DNA of 64,000 bases, from NCBI GenBank assembly GCA_902784465.1, contig CACZUZ010000004.1, forward strand, positions 1 through 64,000, given 5' to 3'. Of the stretch, positions 1-8,553 are shown in pieces. The DNA is from an uncultured Bacteroidota bacterium. Lineage in GTDB: Bacteria > Bacteroidota > Bacteroidia > Bacteroidales > P3. The translations under genes and the position numbers were made by a program. Position 1 is the first letter of the stretch, and every line of letters starts with the position of its first letter. The notes under the pieces are model-generated. The model was not told the origin of the DNA, ran no database searches, and was given only the letters and a program-made list of their open reading frames with translations.

Positions 1-974
1 GTCATCAGGTCGGGGAAGGCACCATGGTTTGGCGCTATGCAGCAGCGACGGTGCGACGACGCTTCGAGCATCACCATAGGAAAACCCTCGTAGCAGCGGC
101 TAGGCATCACTATGAAGGCGGCCTTCTCGTAGAACCGTGCCAACAGGGCAGGGCTTATCTGCCCCAGCAGCCGCACATTGGACGGGATGTCAAGGTCCAT
201 GTTCTCGCGAAGTCTCCCCGCCATGCGGAACTCAATCTCGGGATGGCGGCGTGCAACCTCAACAACCATGTCGACGCCCTTCTCATTGCTTAGGCGTCCC
301 ACATAGCCTACAAACTTTTTCCCCCAGGCTTCGGTCACCTCGTTGGGCGACTCTGCTTTCTCGTATTTCACATAGTTGGGGAACACCTTGATGCGTCCCG
401 CATCAAAGCCGGCCTCAATCATCTTTTGCCGCTGGAAGCCTGTAAGGCAGCAGAAGAAGTCTACGTTGTCGAGATAGGCTCTGGTGCGGCGCGCCACCAT
501 GTTTCGCAGCGCATAGCCCAACGAGCGGAAACGGTCGTTCTCGCAGTTGTAGCGTATGCAGTCGCGCTCGTTGCCGTTGCGCAGACAGTTCTCGCAGGGC
601 TTCCCGTCGCGCAGGAAAAGCCCAGTGGGACACATCAGCCTGTAGTTGTGCACCGTCATGATTACTTTCACGCCGGCCTTGCGGCAGAGGGGAAGGACGG
701 CAGGCGATATGAAAGGGTAGAGGTTGTGGATGTGTACTATGTCGGGCTGGAAGGTACGCAGTGCCTCTCGCATCATGTGCCGTCCCGAGATGCTCCAGAT
801 GCCGGCGAAGAAACCATGGACACGCCCCCAGAAATTGTCGCGCGAGAACTTCGAGGTCCTGCGAAGGGTCTCTATCTCATACCCAGCCTTGCGTCCGTCG
901 GCAATCATGCGGTCCACAACAGCCTCTTCGCCGCTATATTTCCCATAGTCGTTATGTACCAGTAGTATCTTCAT
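1..974 (-). CDS. GT4-type glycosyltransferase, 3' end cut by window
   Basis: Predicted cytoplasmic glycosyltransferase of the GT-B/GT4 type that would add a sugar to a lipid-linked exopolysaccharide intermediate. The frame opens with an ATG at 974 (MKILLVHNDYGKYSGEE, the usual N-terminal Rossmann strand and glycine loop) and stays open to base 1, so about 324 codons are seen and the C-terminus is missing. A Cys-rich stretch (CENC ... DCIRYNC, about residues 125-145) could bind a metal. The donor-site half carries EKGVDMVVEVARRHPEIEF, typical of GT4. It is the most distal visible gene of the polysaccharide operon; only 27 bp of ATCAACCT-like repeat separates it from the OmpA-like gene upstream. 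The acceptor and sugar cannot be told. Confidence 0.85.
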   Translation of the reverse strand, partial: MKILLVHNDYGKYSGEEAVVDRMIADGRKAGYEIETLRRTSKFSRDNFWGRVHGFFAGIWSISGRHMMREALRTFQPDIVHIHNLYPFISPAVLPLCRKAGVKVIMTVHNYRLMCPTGLFLRDGKPCENCLRNGNERDCIRYNCENDRFRSLGYALRNMVARRTRAYLDNVDFFCCLTGFQRQKMIEAGFDAGRIKVFPNYVKYEKAESPNEVTEAWGKKFVGYVGRLSNEKGVDMVVEVARRHPEIEFRMAGRLRENMDLDIPSNVRLLGQISPALLARFYEKAAFIVMPSRCYEGFPMVMLEASSHRRCCIAPNHGAFPDLM

Positions 975-975
975 C

Positions 976-1000
976 AGATCAACCTATCAACCTGTCAACA
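976..1000. repeat. Short ATCAACCT-type repeat
   Basis: About three copies of an 8-bp word (ATCAACCT/GTCAACAA) form the whole gap between the OmpA-like gene and the glycosyltransferase start. Confidence 0.55.
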
Positions 1001-1001
1001 A

Positions 1002-2564
1002 CTAGTACGTCGCCACTCCGCCGCCGGCTTTGCGTTGCGACTTCATCTCCTCGAACGCCTGGCGTACCGCCGGATGGTCTATGATTATGACCGTGGTGCG
1101 GTTCAGGATGTAGGGGTCGTAGTCGAGGATGCCGCCGAGCCATTCGCGTCTCAGCTGCTCCTTGGGGATGTCGTATTCGTAGACCAGCTTGTTGTAGACC
1201 ACGTCGGCACGGTTCTCGCTCAAGAACCAGTTGCGTTTCACGGTACCGGTCTTCGAGTCTGCCGAGCCATAGAGGGTGAAGGTAAACTCGGGGAAGGCTT
1301 TCATGATGCGTGCCATCTTGGCAATCTTCATCTCTTCTTGCGGACGGATATCCCATTTGTCGCGCTCAAAGAATACCATCTCGTAAGGCAGCAGGCGTTT
1401 GTCGAGTATGCTGCTCAGCGTGGCGTTGGGCGGTACGCTGTTGAATTGGTCTATCAGCTTTCTGCGTTTTTTCTCCAGCTCTTTCTTGCGTTCGATGGTG
1501 GTCACGTCGTTGATGGTGTCGTGGATATAGACATAGAGGGTGTCGATGACGTTGATGATGTCGACGTCCTCAATCTGTATGTAGTCGATAAAGCTGGGCA
1601 CGCTGTCGGGATCCATGTTGTAGGGCAGCATGTTCTGCTCCACATAGTATTGCAGACGCTTTGTATTGCTACGCAGGTTGAAATTGTAGGTCAGCCCGCC
1701 CATAACGTCCAGGTTCATGTCGGGCGTCATCTTCTCGACGCCGGGCAGCTTCTCCCGGTCGAAGAGCCCTTCTATCAGGGAGAGTCGGGCGTCGAGCCCC
1801 ACAGTCCAGTGCCTTGTGAGCTTGTATCTCGCCATGTAGCCTATATGGCCTTCGGCTGCAAAGTTGGTGTTGACAAAGTTGCCGTTCTCGACATGGCGGC
1901 CAAATCTGTCGGACCCCCTCTCGCTATGTGCCTCTGAAATACCCATGCGGATGTTGAATCCCAGATAGACTAGGTTCTCCACACGGCGGTTGAGGCGCAC
2001 ATGGTCGTAGCGCTTCATGTAGCTGAGGTTCAGCATCAGGTCAAGTCCGGCGTAGAGCTGGTCCCATCTCTGTATCAGCACGTCGTCCCTACCATCGAGG
2101 GGGAAGTAGTATCCGCCTAGGGCGCCGTCGGGTATCGAGGGGTTGTTCCTTACCGTCGTCGTGGTTCCGTCGCTGGTCCCAAAGCCGCCGTTGGCAATGA
2201 TGTCGTCACGATACCTGTTGTACGTGTCGAGGGTGATGAAACCATGCGAAGTGCCGTAGCCGGCTACGGCACGCAGTCCGAACATGGGGAATAGCCAGCG
2301 GCCGACAAAGCCCTCGACATTGCCCGAGAGGTGGTTGCCCAGAGGACCCTTGAAGTCCTCGTAGCCGCAATACAGCTGTCCGCCGCCCTGTAGACCAATC
2401 AACCAGTTGTCCATTATATGGGAACGGATCCAACCTACGTTGTGTTCTCCGCGTTCACGTGTGGTGTCGGAATGATGGTGGGTTTCCTGTCTCTCGATTT
2501 GTGCGTTGAGTGTCAGGCTCGCGACAACCAGTAGGAAAAAGATTGTAGTTTTTCTATAGTTCAT
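1002..2564 (-). CDS. OmpA-like outer-membrane barrel protein, copy 1
   Basis: Secreted protein of 520 residues with a signal peptide (about 1-22, ending SLTLNAQ), a long beta-strand-rich region likely to form an outer-membrane barrel, and a C-terminal OmpA-like peptidoglycan-binding domain (about 391-505). That domain keeps the expected Asp in GSADSKTGT and the Arg in SENRADVV. Periplasmic OmpA domains tether barrels to the cell wall. The next gene upstream is a close paralogue with the same architecture, and both sit directly after the Wzc-like kinase gene, so a role in anchoring or passing exopolysaccharide through the outer membrane is a reasonable inference, not shown. The stop codon abuts a short ATCAACCT-type array. 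Confidence 0.8.
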   Translation of the reverse strand: MNYRKTTIFFLLVVASLTLNAQIERQETHHHSDTTRERGEHNVGWIRSHIMDNWLIGLQGGGQLYCGYEDFKGPLGNHLSGNVEGFVGRWLFPMFGLRAVAGYGTSHGFITLDTYNRYRDDIIANGGFGTSDGTTTTVRNNPSIPDGALGGYYFPLDGRDDVLIQRWDQLYAGLDLMLNLSYMKRYDHVRLNRRVENLVYLGFNIRMGISEAHSERGSDRFGRHVENGNFVNTNFAAEGHIGYMARYKLTRHWTVGLDARLSLIEGLFDREKLPGVEKMTPDMNLDVMGGLTYNFNLRSNTKRLQYYVEQNMLPYNMDPDSVPSFIDYIQIEDVDIINVIDTLYVYIHDTINDVTTIERKKELEKKRRKLIDQFNSVPPNATLSSILDKRLLPYEMVFFERDKWDIRPQEEMKIAKMARIMKAFPEFTFTLYGSADSKTGTVKRNWFLSENRADVVYNKLVYEYDIPKEQLRREWLGGILDYDPYILNRTTVIIIDHPAVRQAFEEMKSQRKAGGGVATY

Positions 2565-2593
2565 CTTTAAAGTATTACGTTTGTTGATTCTAT

Positions 2594-2629
2594 TGTCAAT
2601 TCACCATTCACAATTCACCATTCACAATT
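2594..2629. repeat. CAATTCAC tandem repeat at end of OmpA-like gene
   Basis: About five 7-bp units (CAATTCA, with CCATTCA variants). The same word recurs at 31459-31488 and 45465-45499 and, inverted, at 62216-62420. Here it encodes the last residues and stop codon of OmpA-like copy 2. Confidence 0.8.
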
Positions 2630-4119
2630 TTTGCATCGCGTCCGCCGGCCTTGCCCTGCGCTTTCATCTGTTCAAACATCCTGCGTACGTAGGGGTGGTC
2701 CATCAGGATGACGGTGCTACGGTTCAGCTCGTAAGGCATATAGTCGAGAATACCGCCGAGGTACTCGCGCGACAGTCGCGTCGAGTCGATTCCGTATTCG
2801 GTGACCAATGAGTTGTAGACCACATCGGCGCGCACATGACCAAGGAAGATGTTGCGTTTGACGGTACCTGTCTTCGAGTCGGCGCTGCCAATCAGTATGA
2901 ACTTGGTCTCCGGATAGATGTTCATAATCTGAGCCATCTTTTCTATCTTTGTTGCCTCGCTCGGCAGGATGTCCCACTTGTCGCGCTCGAAGAACACCTG
3001 CTCGTAAGGCAGTATAAGACCGAGGGTGTTGGTGTCGAGACCGTCAACCTTGCCTCTGTTGTCCAGCAGCGACTGCCAGCGGTTGATGTCGTTGGTGAGC
3101 CAGAAGAGGGTGTCCATCATGTCGGCTGTAGGCACAGTGTCGTACAGGGTCTCGGTGATGGTGGTGTCGATGGTCGACACAAAGTTGGAGTCGCGCAGCT
3201 TGACGTAGAAAAAGTGGGTCACCACATTGCTCTCTCTCTCTGCTGGGTCCTTGGTCTTGAAACGGTCGCGATCTTCTCTTGTGCGGTAGTTGAATTTGTA
3301 GGTGATGCCTATCTGCAGGTTGGCTACAGCGTCGAGTCCCATGCCAGCCGACTCCAGCTCGGGCATCCATTCGCGGTCGAAGAGCCTCTCTATGAACGAT
3401 AGGCGGGCATCGGCATAGATGCTCCAGTTGGGTGTGATGTTGTATTTAGCCACGTAGCCTATATGGCCCTCGGTGCGGTGGTTGGTGGTGTCCCTCTCGG
3501 AGAGGGCATACCTGTTGTGGGCTCCCATATATATTATGTTGTTCCATCTACGGTAGGGGTCGTAGTTCTCGGAGCCGCGGAAAATGGCCAGGTCCAGGAA
3601 GATGTCGCCGCCGAAATAGAAATATTTCCATTTCTGAATCAGCAGCCCCTCGTTGCCCTCATAGTCGAAGTAGTAGCCGCCGTATTGGTTGCCGTTGGCG
3701 TCGGTGCCGCACTCCCCTGAGAAGCCGTGAGAGAGTATCGAACTTCTGTGCGTATAGTAATGCTCCTTGGTCAGGAAACCATGCGCATAGCCATAACCCA
3801 GTCCGACACGGAATCCAAACATCGGGAAGATGCGACGGCCTATCTGGAACTCGCCGTTGCCGGTAAGACGGTCGCGAAAGGCTCCTTCGCGGTCGTCGGT
3901 GCCATAGTAGAGCTGTCCGCCTCCCTGCATCTGCAAGAACCAGTCGTCCAGCAGGTGGGCCCTGACCCAACCGACACCTTTCTCGCCTCTGACGACGGAT
4001 GTGTCTTCCGAATGCATTATCTCGCCACGGGGAGTATATTTGTTTTTGTCTACCTGTGCCTGGACACTGACGGCTATCGTCAGCGCAAATAAACAGGATA
4101 ACAACTTTCTTGCTTTCAT
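2608..4119 (-). CDS. OmpA-like outer-membrane barrel protein, copy 2
   Basis: Paralogue (503 residues) of the following gene: signal peptide (about 1-21, ending VSVQAQ), barrel-like middle part, and a C-terminal OmpA-type domain from about residue 371 with the shared blocks VFFERDKWDI and GSADSKTGTVKRN. Shared N-terminal motifs GVGWVRAHLLDDWFLQMQGGGQLYYG and GVGWIRSHIMDNWLIGLQGGGQLYCG point to tandem duplication followed by divergence in the middle region. The last four residues, NGEL, and the stop codon are written in the CAATTCAC tandem repeat at 2594-2629, so the natural 3' end may have been replaced by the array. Expected location: outer membrane with the OmpA domain in the periplasm. Confidence 0.8.
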   Translation of the reverse strand: MKARKLLSCLFALTIAVSVQAQVDKNKYTPRGEIMHSEDTSVVRGEKGVGWVRAHLLDDWFLQMQGGGQLYYGTDDREGAFRDRLTGNGEFQIGRRIFPMFGFRVGLGYGYAHGFLTKEHYYTHRSSILSHGFSGECGTDANGNQYGGYYFDYEGNEGLLIQKWKYFYFGGDIFLDLAIFRGSENYDPYRRWNNIIYMGAHNRYALSERDTTNHRTEGHIGYVAKYNITPNWSIYADARLSFIERLFDREWMPELESAGMGLDAVANLQIGITYKFNYRTREDRDRFKTKDPAERESNVVTHFFYVKLRDSNFVSTIDTTITETLYDTVPTADMMDTLFWLTNDINRWQSLLDNRGKVDGLDTNTLGLILPYEQVFFERDKWDILPSEATKIEKMAQIMNIYPETKFILIGSADSKTGTVKRNIFLGHVRADVVYNSLVTEYGIDSTRLSREYLGGILDYMPYELNRSTVILMDHPYVRRMFEQMKAQGKAGGRDAKIVNGEL

Positions 4120-4148
4120 TGGATAATCAGTTTTTTGACGTCTGCTTT

Positions 4149-6635
4149 TCAGCCTTTTTTACTCTTATTGTTTTTTAGCCTATCGATAATGTTGTTGGAT
4201 TGTTTGTCTGTCTCTTCTTCGGTTTGGCTGACGTTATCGACAACGTTATCGTTTTGTTTCTCAGTCTCAGCGTCGCTCTCGTTGTCGCCATAGCCATAAC
4301 CGTAGCCGTAACCGTAGCCGTAGCCGTAACCGTAGCCGTAACCATAGCCGTAACCGTAGCCGCCGTAGCCGTAGCTGTGCTTGCGTATCTTGTAGTTGTT
4401 GAGGATGATGCTCATGTTCTTCAGTTTGCCCATCTGGTAGAACTCTTCAAGCTCCATGAGGATGCGGCGGTCGCTGGTCTTCTCCTTGATGACGAAGAAT
4501 GTCGCGTCGACAAGCCGGTTCACAATGGTGGCGTCGGAGACGATGTCGATGGGGACGCAGTCGATGATGATGACATCATAGTTCTTCTTTGCCCACGCTA
4601 TCAGCTCGTCGAAGCGTCTGCTCATCAGCAGCTCCGCGGGGTTGGGTGGGATGGGACCGTTGTGGATGACGTCGAGTTCCTCGAAGATGTTGTCTTTTAC
4701 AATAATGTCCTCTATCGATTTCTCCTTGCCGGCAAGGTACGTCGTGAGGCCGTGCTTGTATTTCTCCTTGCTGCCGTGCCAGGTCTCGCGTTTGCGGATG
4801 TCGGAGTTTATCAGCAGCACACGCTCGTCGGCGTATGCATACGACAGCGCTATGTTGTACGCCACCAGGCTCTTGCCGTCACCCGACATGGTGGAGGTGA
4901 GCATCAGCACCTTCCCCCCCTCAATATCGTTGCTCATGAAATCGATGTTGCTTCGCAGGATGCGGAAGGTCTCGTTGAAGCGGTCTTTGCCGCTCTTGGT
5001 GATGATGCGTGAGCCATAGCCCTCTACCATAGGTATGATGCCCAGGACGGGAATGGAGCAGTAGGCCTCTACATCTTTTTTGCTGCGGATGCGGACGTCG
5101 AGCCATTTGATGAGCAGTATCACGCCGACGGGCAGCAGAAGGGCTATGAGGAACGCCAGCGTATAGGCCTTGCTGGGCACAGGCGATATCTTGCCGCCTG
5201 CGGCATAGTCGATGACGCGTGTGTCGGCATCGGTGATGGTCATCTTCAGCGCGTTCTCCTCTCGCTTGTTGAGCAGGTAGAGGTAGAGCTGCTCCTTGAT
5301 CGACTGCTGGCGTACAAACGACTGCATCTCACGACGCTGCGTGGGCACCATGCTGATGGCTGTCGAGGTGCGCAGCTCCTGGTTGCGGTATTCGCGCATG
5401 CGTATCTGCGTCGACTGTATGTAGTTCTCGATGGTCTGTATGATTGTGCTGCGTAGCAGCTCCAGCTGCTGCTCCTTGTCAATCACCAGCGGACTGCTGG
5501 CACTCGAATTGTGGATGAGAACCTCGCGTTCCCGCACTCGCTTGTTGTACTCTGTTATCATCGGGCTGACGCTGCCGTCCCCCATCGAGATGTTGGGAAG
5601 GACCGTATATGGCTCAGCTTCACGCACCTTGTTTTGCAGGTCGCGTGCAATACGTATCGCCACCTCCTCTTCTATCGACGACTGTGTATACTGGCTTCGG
5701 CTGCTGATGTTGCCGCCCAGCTCGGTGTTCACGTCGCTGATGTTGTTGCGGCGCATATAGTCTTCAAGGTCTACCTCTACGTCCGACAACTCCACGCTTA
5801 TCACCGCCAGTCGCTCTTCAATGAAACGTGCCGTGTTCTCTGCCACACGGTTCTTGTATTCCACTGTCCGGCGGTTGTAAGAGTCTATCCACAGGTTGAC
5901 GACATCTATGGCACGCTTCATGTTGATGTCGGTCATCGACAGCCTTATGTTGCCCGCATCCTCGTCGACGATAAAGGCACTCATGCGACCCAGGTAGTAC
6001 CCCGTGGCGTCGTTCAGCGAGAGGTAGCGTATCTGTAGCTTCTCCTTGGTGATGTTGGAATAGCCTTCGCGCTTCGTGACCACCAACACACCCTTGGGTG
6101 TCACTAGGGTGTCACCGTACTTTCCATCCCATGTCATGGGCGAATGACCCTTCTCGGTCTCTATTGTTTGCAGCCGGTATCTGTCCTGGTAACACTCAAT
6201 CTCGAAGTTGCACGACGGATAGTTGTTCTCCATGAAATGGACCTCGATGGGCGAATTGGTGTAGAGGTCTTCATCAAGGAAGAGGTGTGGCTTGATGTAT
6301 GTCACCGACAGGTTCAGCTCTTCCACGACATCCTGCACCACCTGATGCGACATGAAGAAGTGTATTTCCTTCTCTGCAGTGCTGGGCGACCGGAAAGCCT
6401 TCATCACATCCTGGTTTATCTGGGTGTCGGGCGAGTTTATCTGTATCGTGGCGGCGACAGAGTAGGTGTCGGGACTCATCTTCAGGTAGAGCCACGCACA
6501 GAGGAAACATATCACCATCGACACTATTATCCAGTACCATGCCGACATGAAGAGTTCGATGATGTTATGGATAATGAAGCGGTTAGTGCTCTTTCTTACA
6601 ACAGCAGCAGTGTCAGTTTTTGCTTGGTCTATCAT
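4149..6635 (-). CDS. Wzc-like polysaccharide co-polymerase and tyrosine autokinase
   Basis: Inner-membrane protein of 828 residues that controls polysaccharide chain length and export. It has an N-terminal Wzz domain between two membrane segments (about 30-54 and 485-510; a SPVPSKA proline motif precedes the second), a long coiled-coil-rich periplasmic part, and a cytoplasmic BY-kinase domain with Walker A (SGDGKS, about 581-588), an A'-like motif (VLLINSDIRK) and Walker B (VIIIDCVP, about 690). BY-kinases phosphorylate a C-terminal tyrosine cluster; here the cluster is an extreme Tyr-Gly run with 14 tyrosines (about 753-783). Walker A' reads INSD where IDxD is usual. It lies between the Wza-like and OmpA-like genes of the same operon. 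Confidence 0.93.
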   Translation of the reverse strand: MIDQAKTDTAAVVRKSTNRFIIHNIIELFMSAWYWIIVSMVICFLCAWLYLKMSPDTYSVAATIQINSPDTQINQDVMKAFRSPSTAEKEIHFFMSHQVVQDVVEELNLSVTYIKPHLFLDEDLYTNSPIEVHFMENNYPSCNFEIECYQDRYRLQTIETEKGHSPMTWDGKYGDTLVTPKGVLVVTKREGYSNITKEKLQIRYLSLNDATGYYLGRMSAFIVDEDAGNIRLSMTDINMKRAIDVVNLWIDSYNRRTVEYKNRVAENTARFIEERLAVISVELSDVEVDLEDYMRRNNISDVNTELGGNISSRSQYTQSSIEEEVAIRIARDLQNKVREAEPYTVLPNISMGDGSVSPMITEYNKRVREREVLIHNSSASSPLVIDKEQQLELLRSTIIQTIENYIQSTQIRMREYRNQELRTSTAISMVPTQRREMQSFVRQQSIKEQLYLYLLNKREENALKMTITDADTRVIDYAAGGKISPVPSKAYTLAFLIALLLPVGVILLIKWLDVRIRSKKDVEAYCSIPVLGIIPMVEGYGSRIITKSGKDRFNETFRILRSNIDFMSNDIEGGKVLMLTSTMSGDGKSLVAYNIALSYAYADERVLLINSDIRKRETWHGSKEKYKHGLTTYLAGKEKSIEDIIVKDNIFEELDVIHNGPIPPNPAELLMSRRFDELIAWAKKNYDVIIIDCVPIDIVSDATIVNRLVDATFFVIKEKTSDRRILMELEEFYQMGKLKNMSIILNNYKIRKHSYGYGGYGYGYGYGYGYGYGYGYGYGYGYGDNESDAETEKQNDNVVDNVSQTEEETDKQSNNIIDRLKNNKSKKG
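4287..4376 (-). repeat. Tyr-Gly coding repeat in the BY-kinase tail
   Basis: A 6-bp coding repeat (TAY GGN) gives, in protein order, S-YG-YG-G followed by twelve consecutive YG units. Both TAC/TAT and GGT/GGC codons are used in mixed order, so the tract is not a perfect DNA repeat and has probably been kept by selection on the peptide as well as by slippage. This is where BY-kinases carry the autophosphorylated tyrosine cluster. Confidence 0.9.
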
Positions 6636-6668
6636 TTGTTCTCAGTTTACAGTTCAGTTTAGTTTATT

Positions 6669-6690
6669 TATTCATATCAACATATCAACG
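6669..6690. repeat. Short ATCAACAT-type repeat at the Wza-like stop
   Basis: Two copies of CATATCAA lie between the Wza-like and Wzc-like genes. The stop codon of the Wza-like gene (6685-6687) is inside it. The word resembles that at 976-1000 and the one inside the MATE gene. Confidence 0.5.
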
Positions 6691-7326
6691 AGTCTCCTTC
6701 TTTGCCACAAGTGTGACGATCAGCGTCACGATGCTTACAGCCGAGGTGACTATCGAAAGCCTGCTCAGCCAGAAGTCAACGATGCGGTTGCTGCCTCGTA
6801 TCGAGGTCTTCGAAGGCCACACGTAGACGATGTCGTTCTGTTGCAGGTAGTAGTAGGGCGAATAGAAGATGTCCTTCGACAGCAGGCTCACAAAGGCCGA
6901 CTGCATTACGCCGTTCACCTCCCTCATCACCAGAATCTTGTCTCTGCGGATGCCGATGCCGCCCGCACCGCCATTGGCGTTACCCTGTGCAAGGTTGGCT
7001 TTAGCCACCAGGTCGAAGATGGTCACAATCTCGTCGTCGAACTCATAAACGCCTGTCGCACTCTCGCCTATCACCGTGACTTTGAAGTTGATGATTTTAA
7101 CACTCACCGTTGTGCCTGTCGCCAACCCCTTGTCTGCTATCTTTTTCGCTATAAGCTGCTCGACCTCGCTGCAGGTCATGCCCTCCACCTTCACAGTGTC
7201 GATATGTGGGAAGTTGATGCAGCCGTTGTCGTTCACCATGTAGGTCGTCAGAGACTCGCCACCCTCAAGGGCATTGATCTTGTTGTTGAACATCGCCGCA
7301 AGCTCAGCAATCTCATGCGTGACCAC
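6685..7326 (-). CDS. Wza-like polysaccharide export protein, 5' end truncated or frameshifted
   Basis: Outer-membrane polysaccharide export (Wza/SLBB) family. The frame has the Poly_export block (MVNDNGCINFPHIDTVKVEGM) and an SLBB-like part (VTVIGESATGVYEFDDE), then a C-terminal hydrophobic helix. Intact family members begin with a lipoprotein signal peptide about 45 residues earlier; that part is absent. The open frame starts at a GTG at 7326, but sequence before it (KRGDNLRIVV, matching the family's KPGDxLxIxV) is homologous and lies out of frame with the nearest ATG at 7358. One extra A in the A5 run at 7348-7352 would join that ATG to the frame as MNKKRGDNLRI. Real deletion, sequencing slip or programmed slippage are all open. 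Its stop lies in an ATCAACAT-type repeat. Confidence 0.75.
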   Translation of the reverse strand: MVTHEIAELAAMFNNKINALEGGESLTTYMVNDNGCINFPHIDTVKVEGMTCSEVEQLIAKKIADKGLATGTTVSVKIINFKVTVIGESATGVYEFDDEIVTIFDLVAKANLAQGNANGGAGGIGIRRDKILVMREVNGVMQSAFVSLLSKDIFYSPYYYLQQNDIVYVWPSKTSIRGSNRIVDFWLSRLSIVTSAVSIVTLIVTLVAKKETR

Positions 7327-7396
7327 TATTCGAAGGTTATCGCCACGTTTTTATTCATAGTTTTTTTTTGTTTGCTTTACCTGTGTGAAATTTATT

Positions 7397-7547
7397 ATCC
7401 GAATATCCGAAAATCCATGTAATCCGAAAATCCATGTAATCCGAAAATCCATGTAATCCGAAAATCCGTCTAATCCGAAAATCCGTCTAATCCGAAAATC
7501 CGTCTAATCCGAAAATCCGAAAATCCGTATAATCCGAAAATCCGTCT
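7397..7547. repeat. ATCCGAAAATCC tandem array
   Basis: About 150 bp made of ATCCGAAA words arranged in a 16-17-bp higher-order unit (AATCCGAAAATCCATGT, later ...CGTCT). It fills the gap between the wecG-type gene, whose stop codon touches it at 7547, and the truncated Wza-like gene. Transcribed as GGATTTTCGG on the minus strand. Confidence 0.9.
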
Positions 7548-8284
7548 TACATTTTGTCATGGTTTTCTCTTATGTATCTCAGGTAGCGCGGCACAGAGAC
7601 GAGATTGCGTCTCCACATACGGCGTGGCTCCTTCACGAATCGCACCAGCCACTCCAGATGCAGCTTCACAGCCCATTGTGGGGCTCGCTTCACCGTGCCG
7701 GCATAAAAATCGAATACAGCCCCTATCGAGGCTACCAGCTTCACCGCCCTGAGCTCCTTGCGGTATTTCTCAACCCACTTCTCCTGCTTCGGTGCCGTCA
7801 TCGACACGAAAAGCACATCGGGGGCGAAGTCATTGATTGTCGAGATAATCTCGTCGCTCTCCTCCCTGCTCAACTCGTCGCAGTACGATGGCGATAGCGT
7901 CCCTACCGTCACCGTCGGGTACTCTTTCGCTATCCGCTTCCTGATGAGCTCCAGGACATGCTCGTTGCTGCCCATATAGAACACCCTCCCATTCCTTTGG
8001 CCTATGTACGAGAGTATGTGACGGTGTAGCTCATCCCCCGCAATCTTCGCCACCTCCACCTTGCGGTATCTTCTCAGCATCATGCAGATGCCTTCCCCGT
8101 CGGGCAGCAGGTAGTCGCAGTACATCAGCGCCTTATGGAAAGCCTCGTCATCCAGAGCCACCACAAACGAGTGGGGGTTAATGCACCCCACCACCTTCGG
8201 TTCCCCCGTCGTGGCATCATCTAAATATCGAGTTATCAAATTGATATCCTCGTCAAGTTGGTATTCGAAAAACTTTTGCATCAT
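7547..8284 (-). CDS. WecG/TagA/CpsF family glycosyltransferase
   Basis: GT26-family enzyme (245 residues) that transfers a sugar, classically ManNAc or a hexosaminuronate, from UDP to an undecaprenyl-linked acceptor during exopolysaccharide or enterobacterial-type antigen synthesis; peripheral membrane location. Family motifs seen in order: NPHSFVVALDD with LLPDGEGI (about 36-65), the TAPKQEKWV block, and GAVFDFYAGTVKRAPQW followed by a basic C-terminal helix that would contact the membrane. Length is usual. It is the first gene of the minus-strand polysaccharide operon, read from the divergent promoter near 8554-8584, with a leader of about 265 nt. Confidence 0.92.
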   Translation of the reverse strand: MMQKFFEYQLDEDINLITRYLDDATTGEPKVVGCINPHSFVVALDDEAFHKALMYCDYLLPDGEGICMMLRRYRKVEVAKIAGDELHRHILSYIGQRNGRVFYMGSNEHVLELIRKRIAKEYPTVTVGTLSPSYCDELSREESDEIISTINDFAPDVLFVSMTAPKQEKWVEKYRKELRAVKLVASIGAVFDFYAGTVKRAPQWAVKLHLEWLVRFVKEPRRMWRRNLVSVPRYLRYIRENHDKM

Positions 8285-8296
8285 CCAATCTTATAA

Positions 8297-8340
8297 ATCC
8301 GAACATCCGTAAATCCGTAAATCCGAAAATCCAAAAATCC
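8297..8340. repeat. ATCCGTAAATCC short array
   Basis: Five or six 8-bp words (ATCCGTAA, ATCCGAAA, ATCCAAAA) in the leader of the wecG-type gene, 13 bp upstream of its start codon. Confidence 0.75.
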
Positions 8341-8516
8341 ACACTCCCGTCACGGTCAGTCCCATATTGGTATGCACCAACCCGCACGTTTGTTTCCCGT
8401 CGGGCAGAATGTGTGCAGATGTGTGTCACTATGTATCATTTCGCCTCATCGTGCAACATAAAATAACTTTTTTCTGTCTCCCTTTATTATATATTATTCA
8501 TAAAAAACAGATAAAG

Positions 8517-8547
8517 TTGTCTTTACGCCACTTTTTCCCTACATTTG
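8517..8547 (+). promoter_or_regulatory. Bacteroidota-type promoter for cvpA
   Basis: TTG (8517-8519), 20-bp spacer, TACATTTG (8540-8547), a full match to the TTG-N19-21-TAnnTTTG pattern used by the primary sigma factor of this phylum. Expected start of transcription is near 8552. Confidence 0.65.
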
Positions 8548-8553
8548 CGTTTA

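Noticed and set aside
1035..1937. 300-codon open frame antisense to the OmpA-like gene
   Set aside because: Shadow frame; no signal peptide or domain, and the sense frame is a clear paralogue of its neighbour.
7397..7547. Possible CRISPR array at the ATCCGAAA repeats
   Set aside because: Units are contiguous, with no unique spacers of 25-40 bp and no cas genes nearby.
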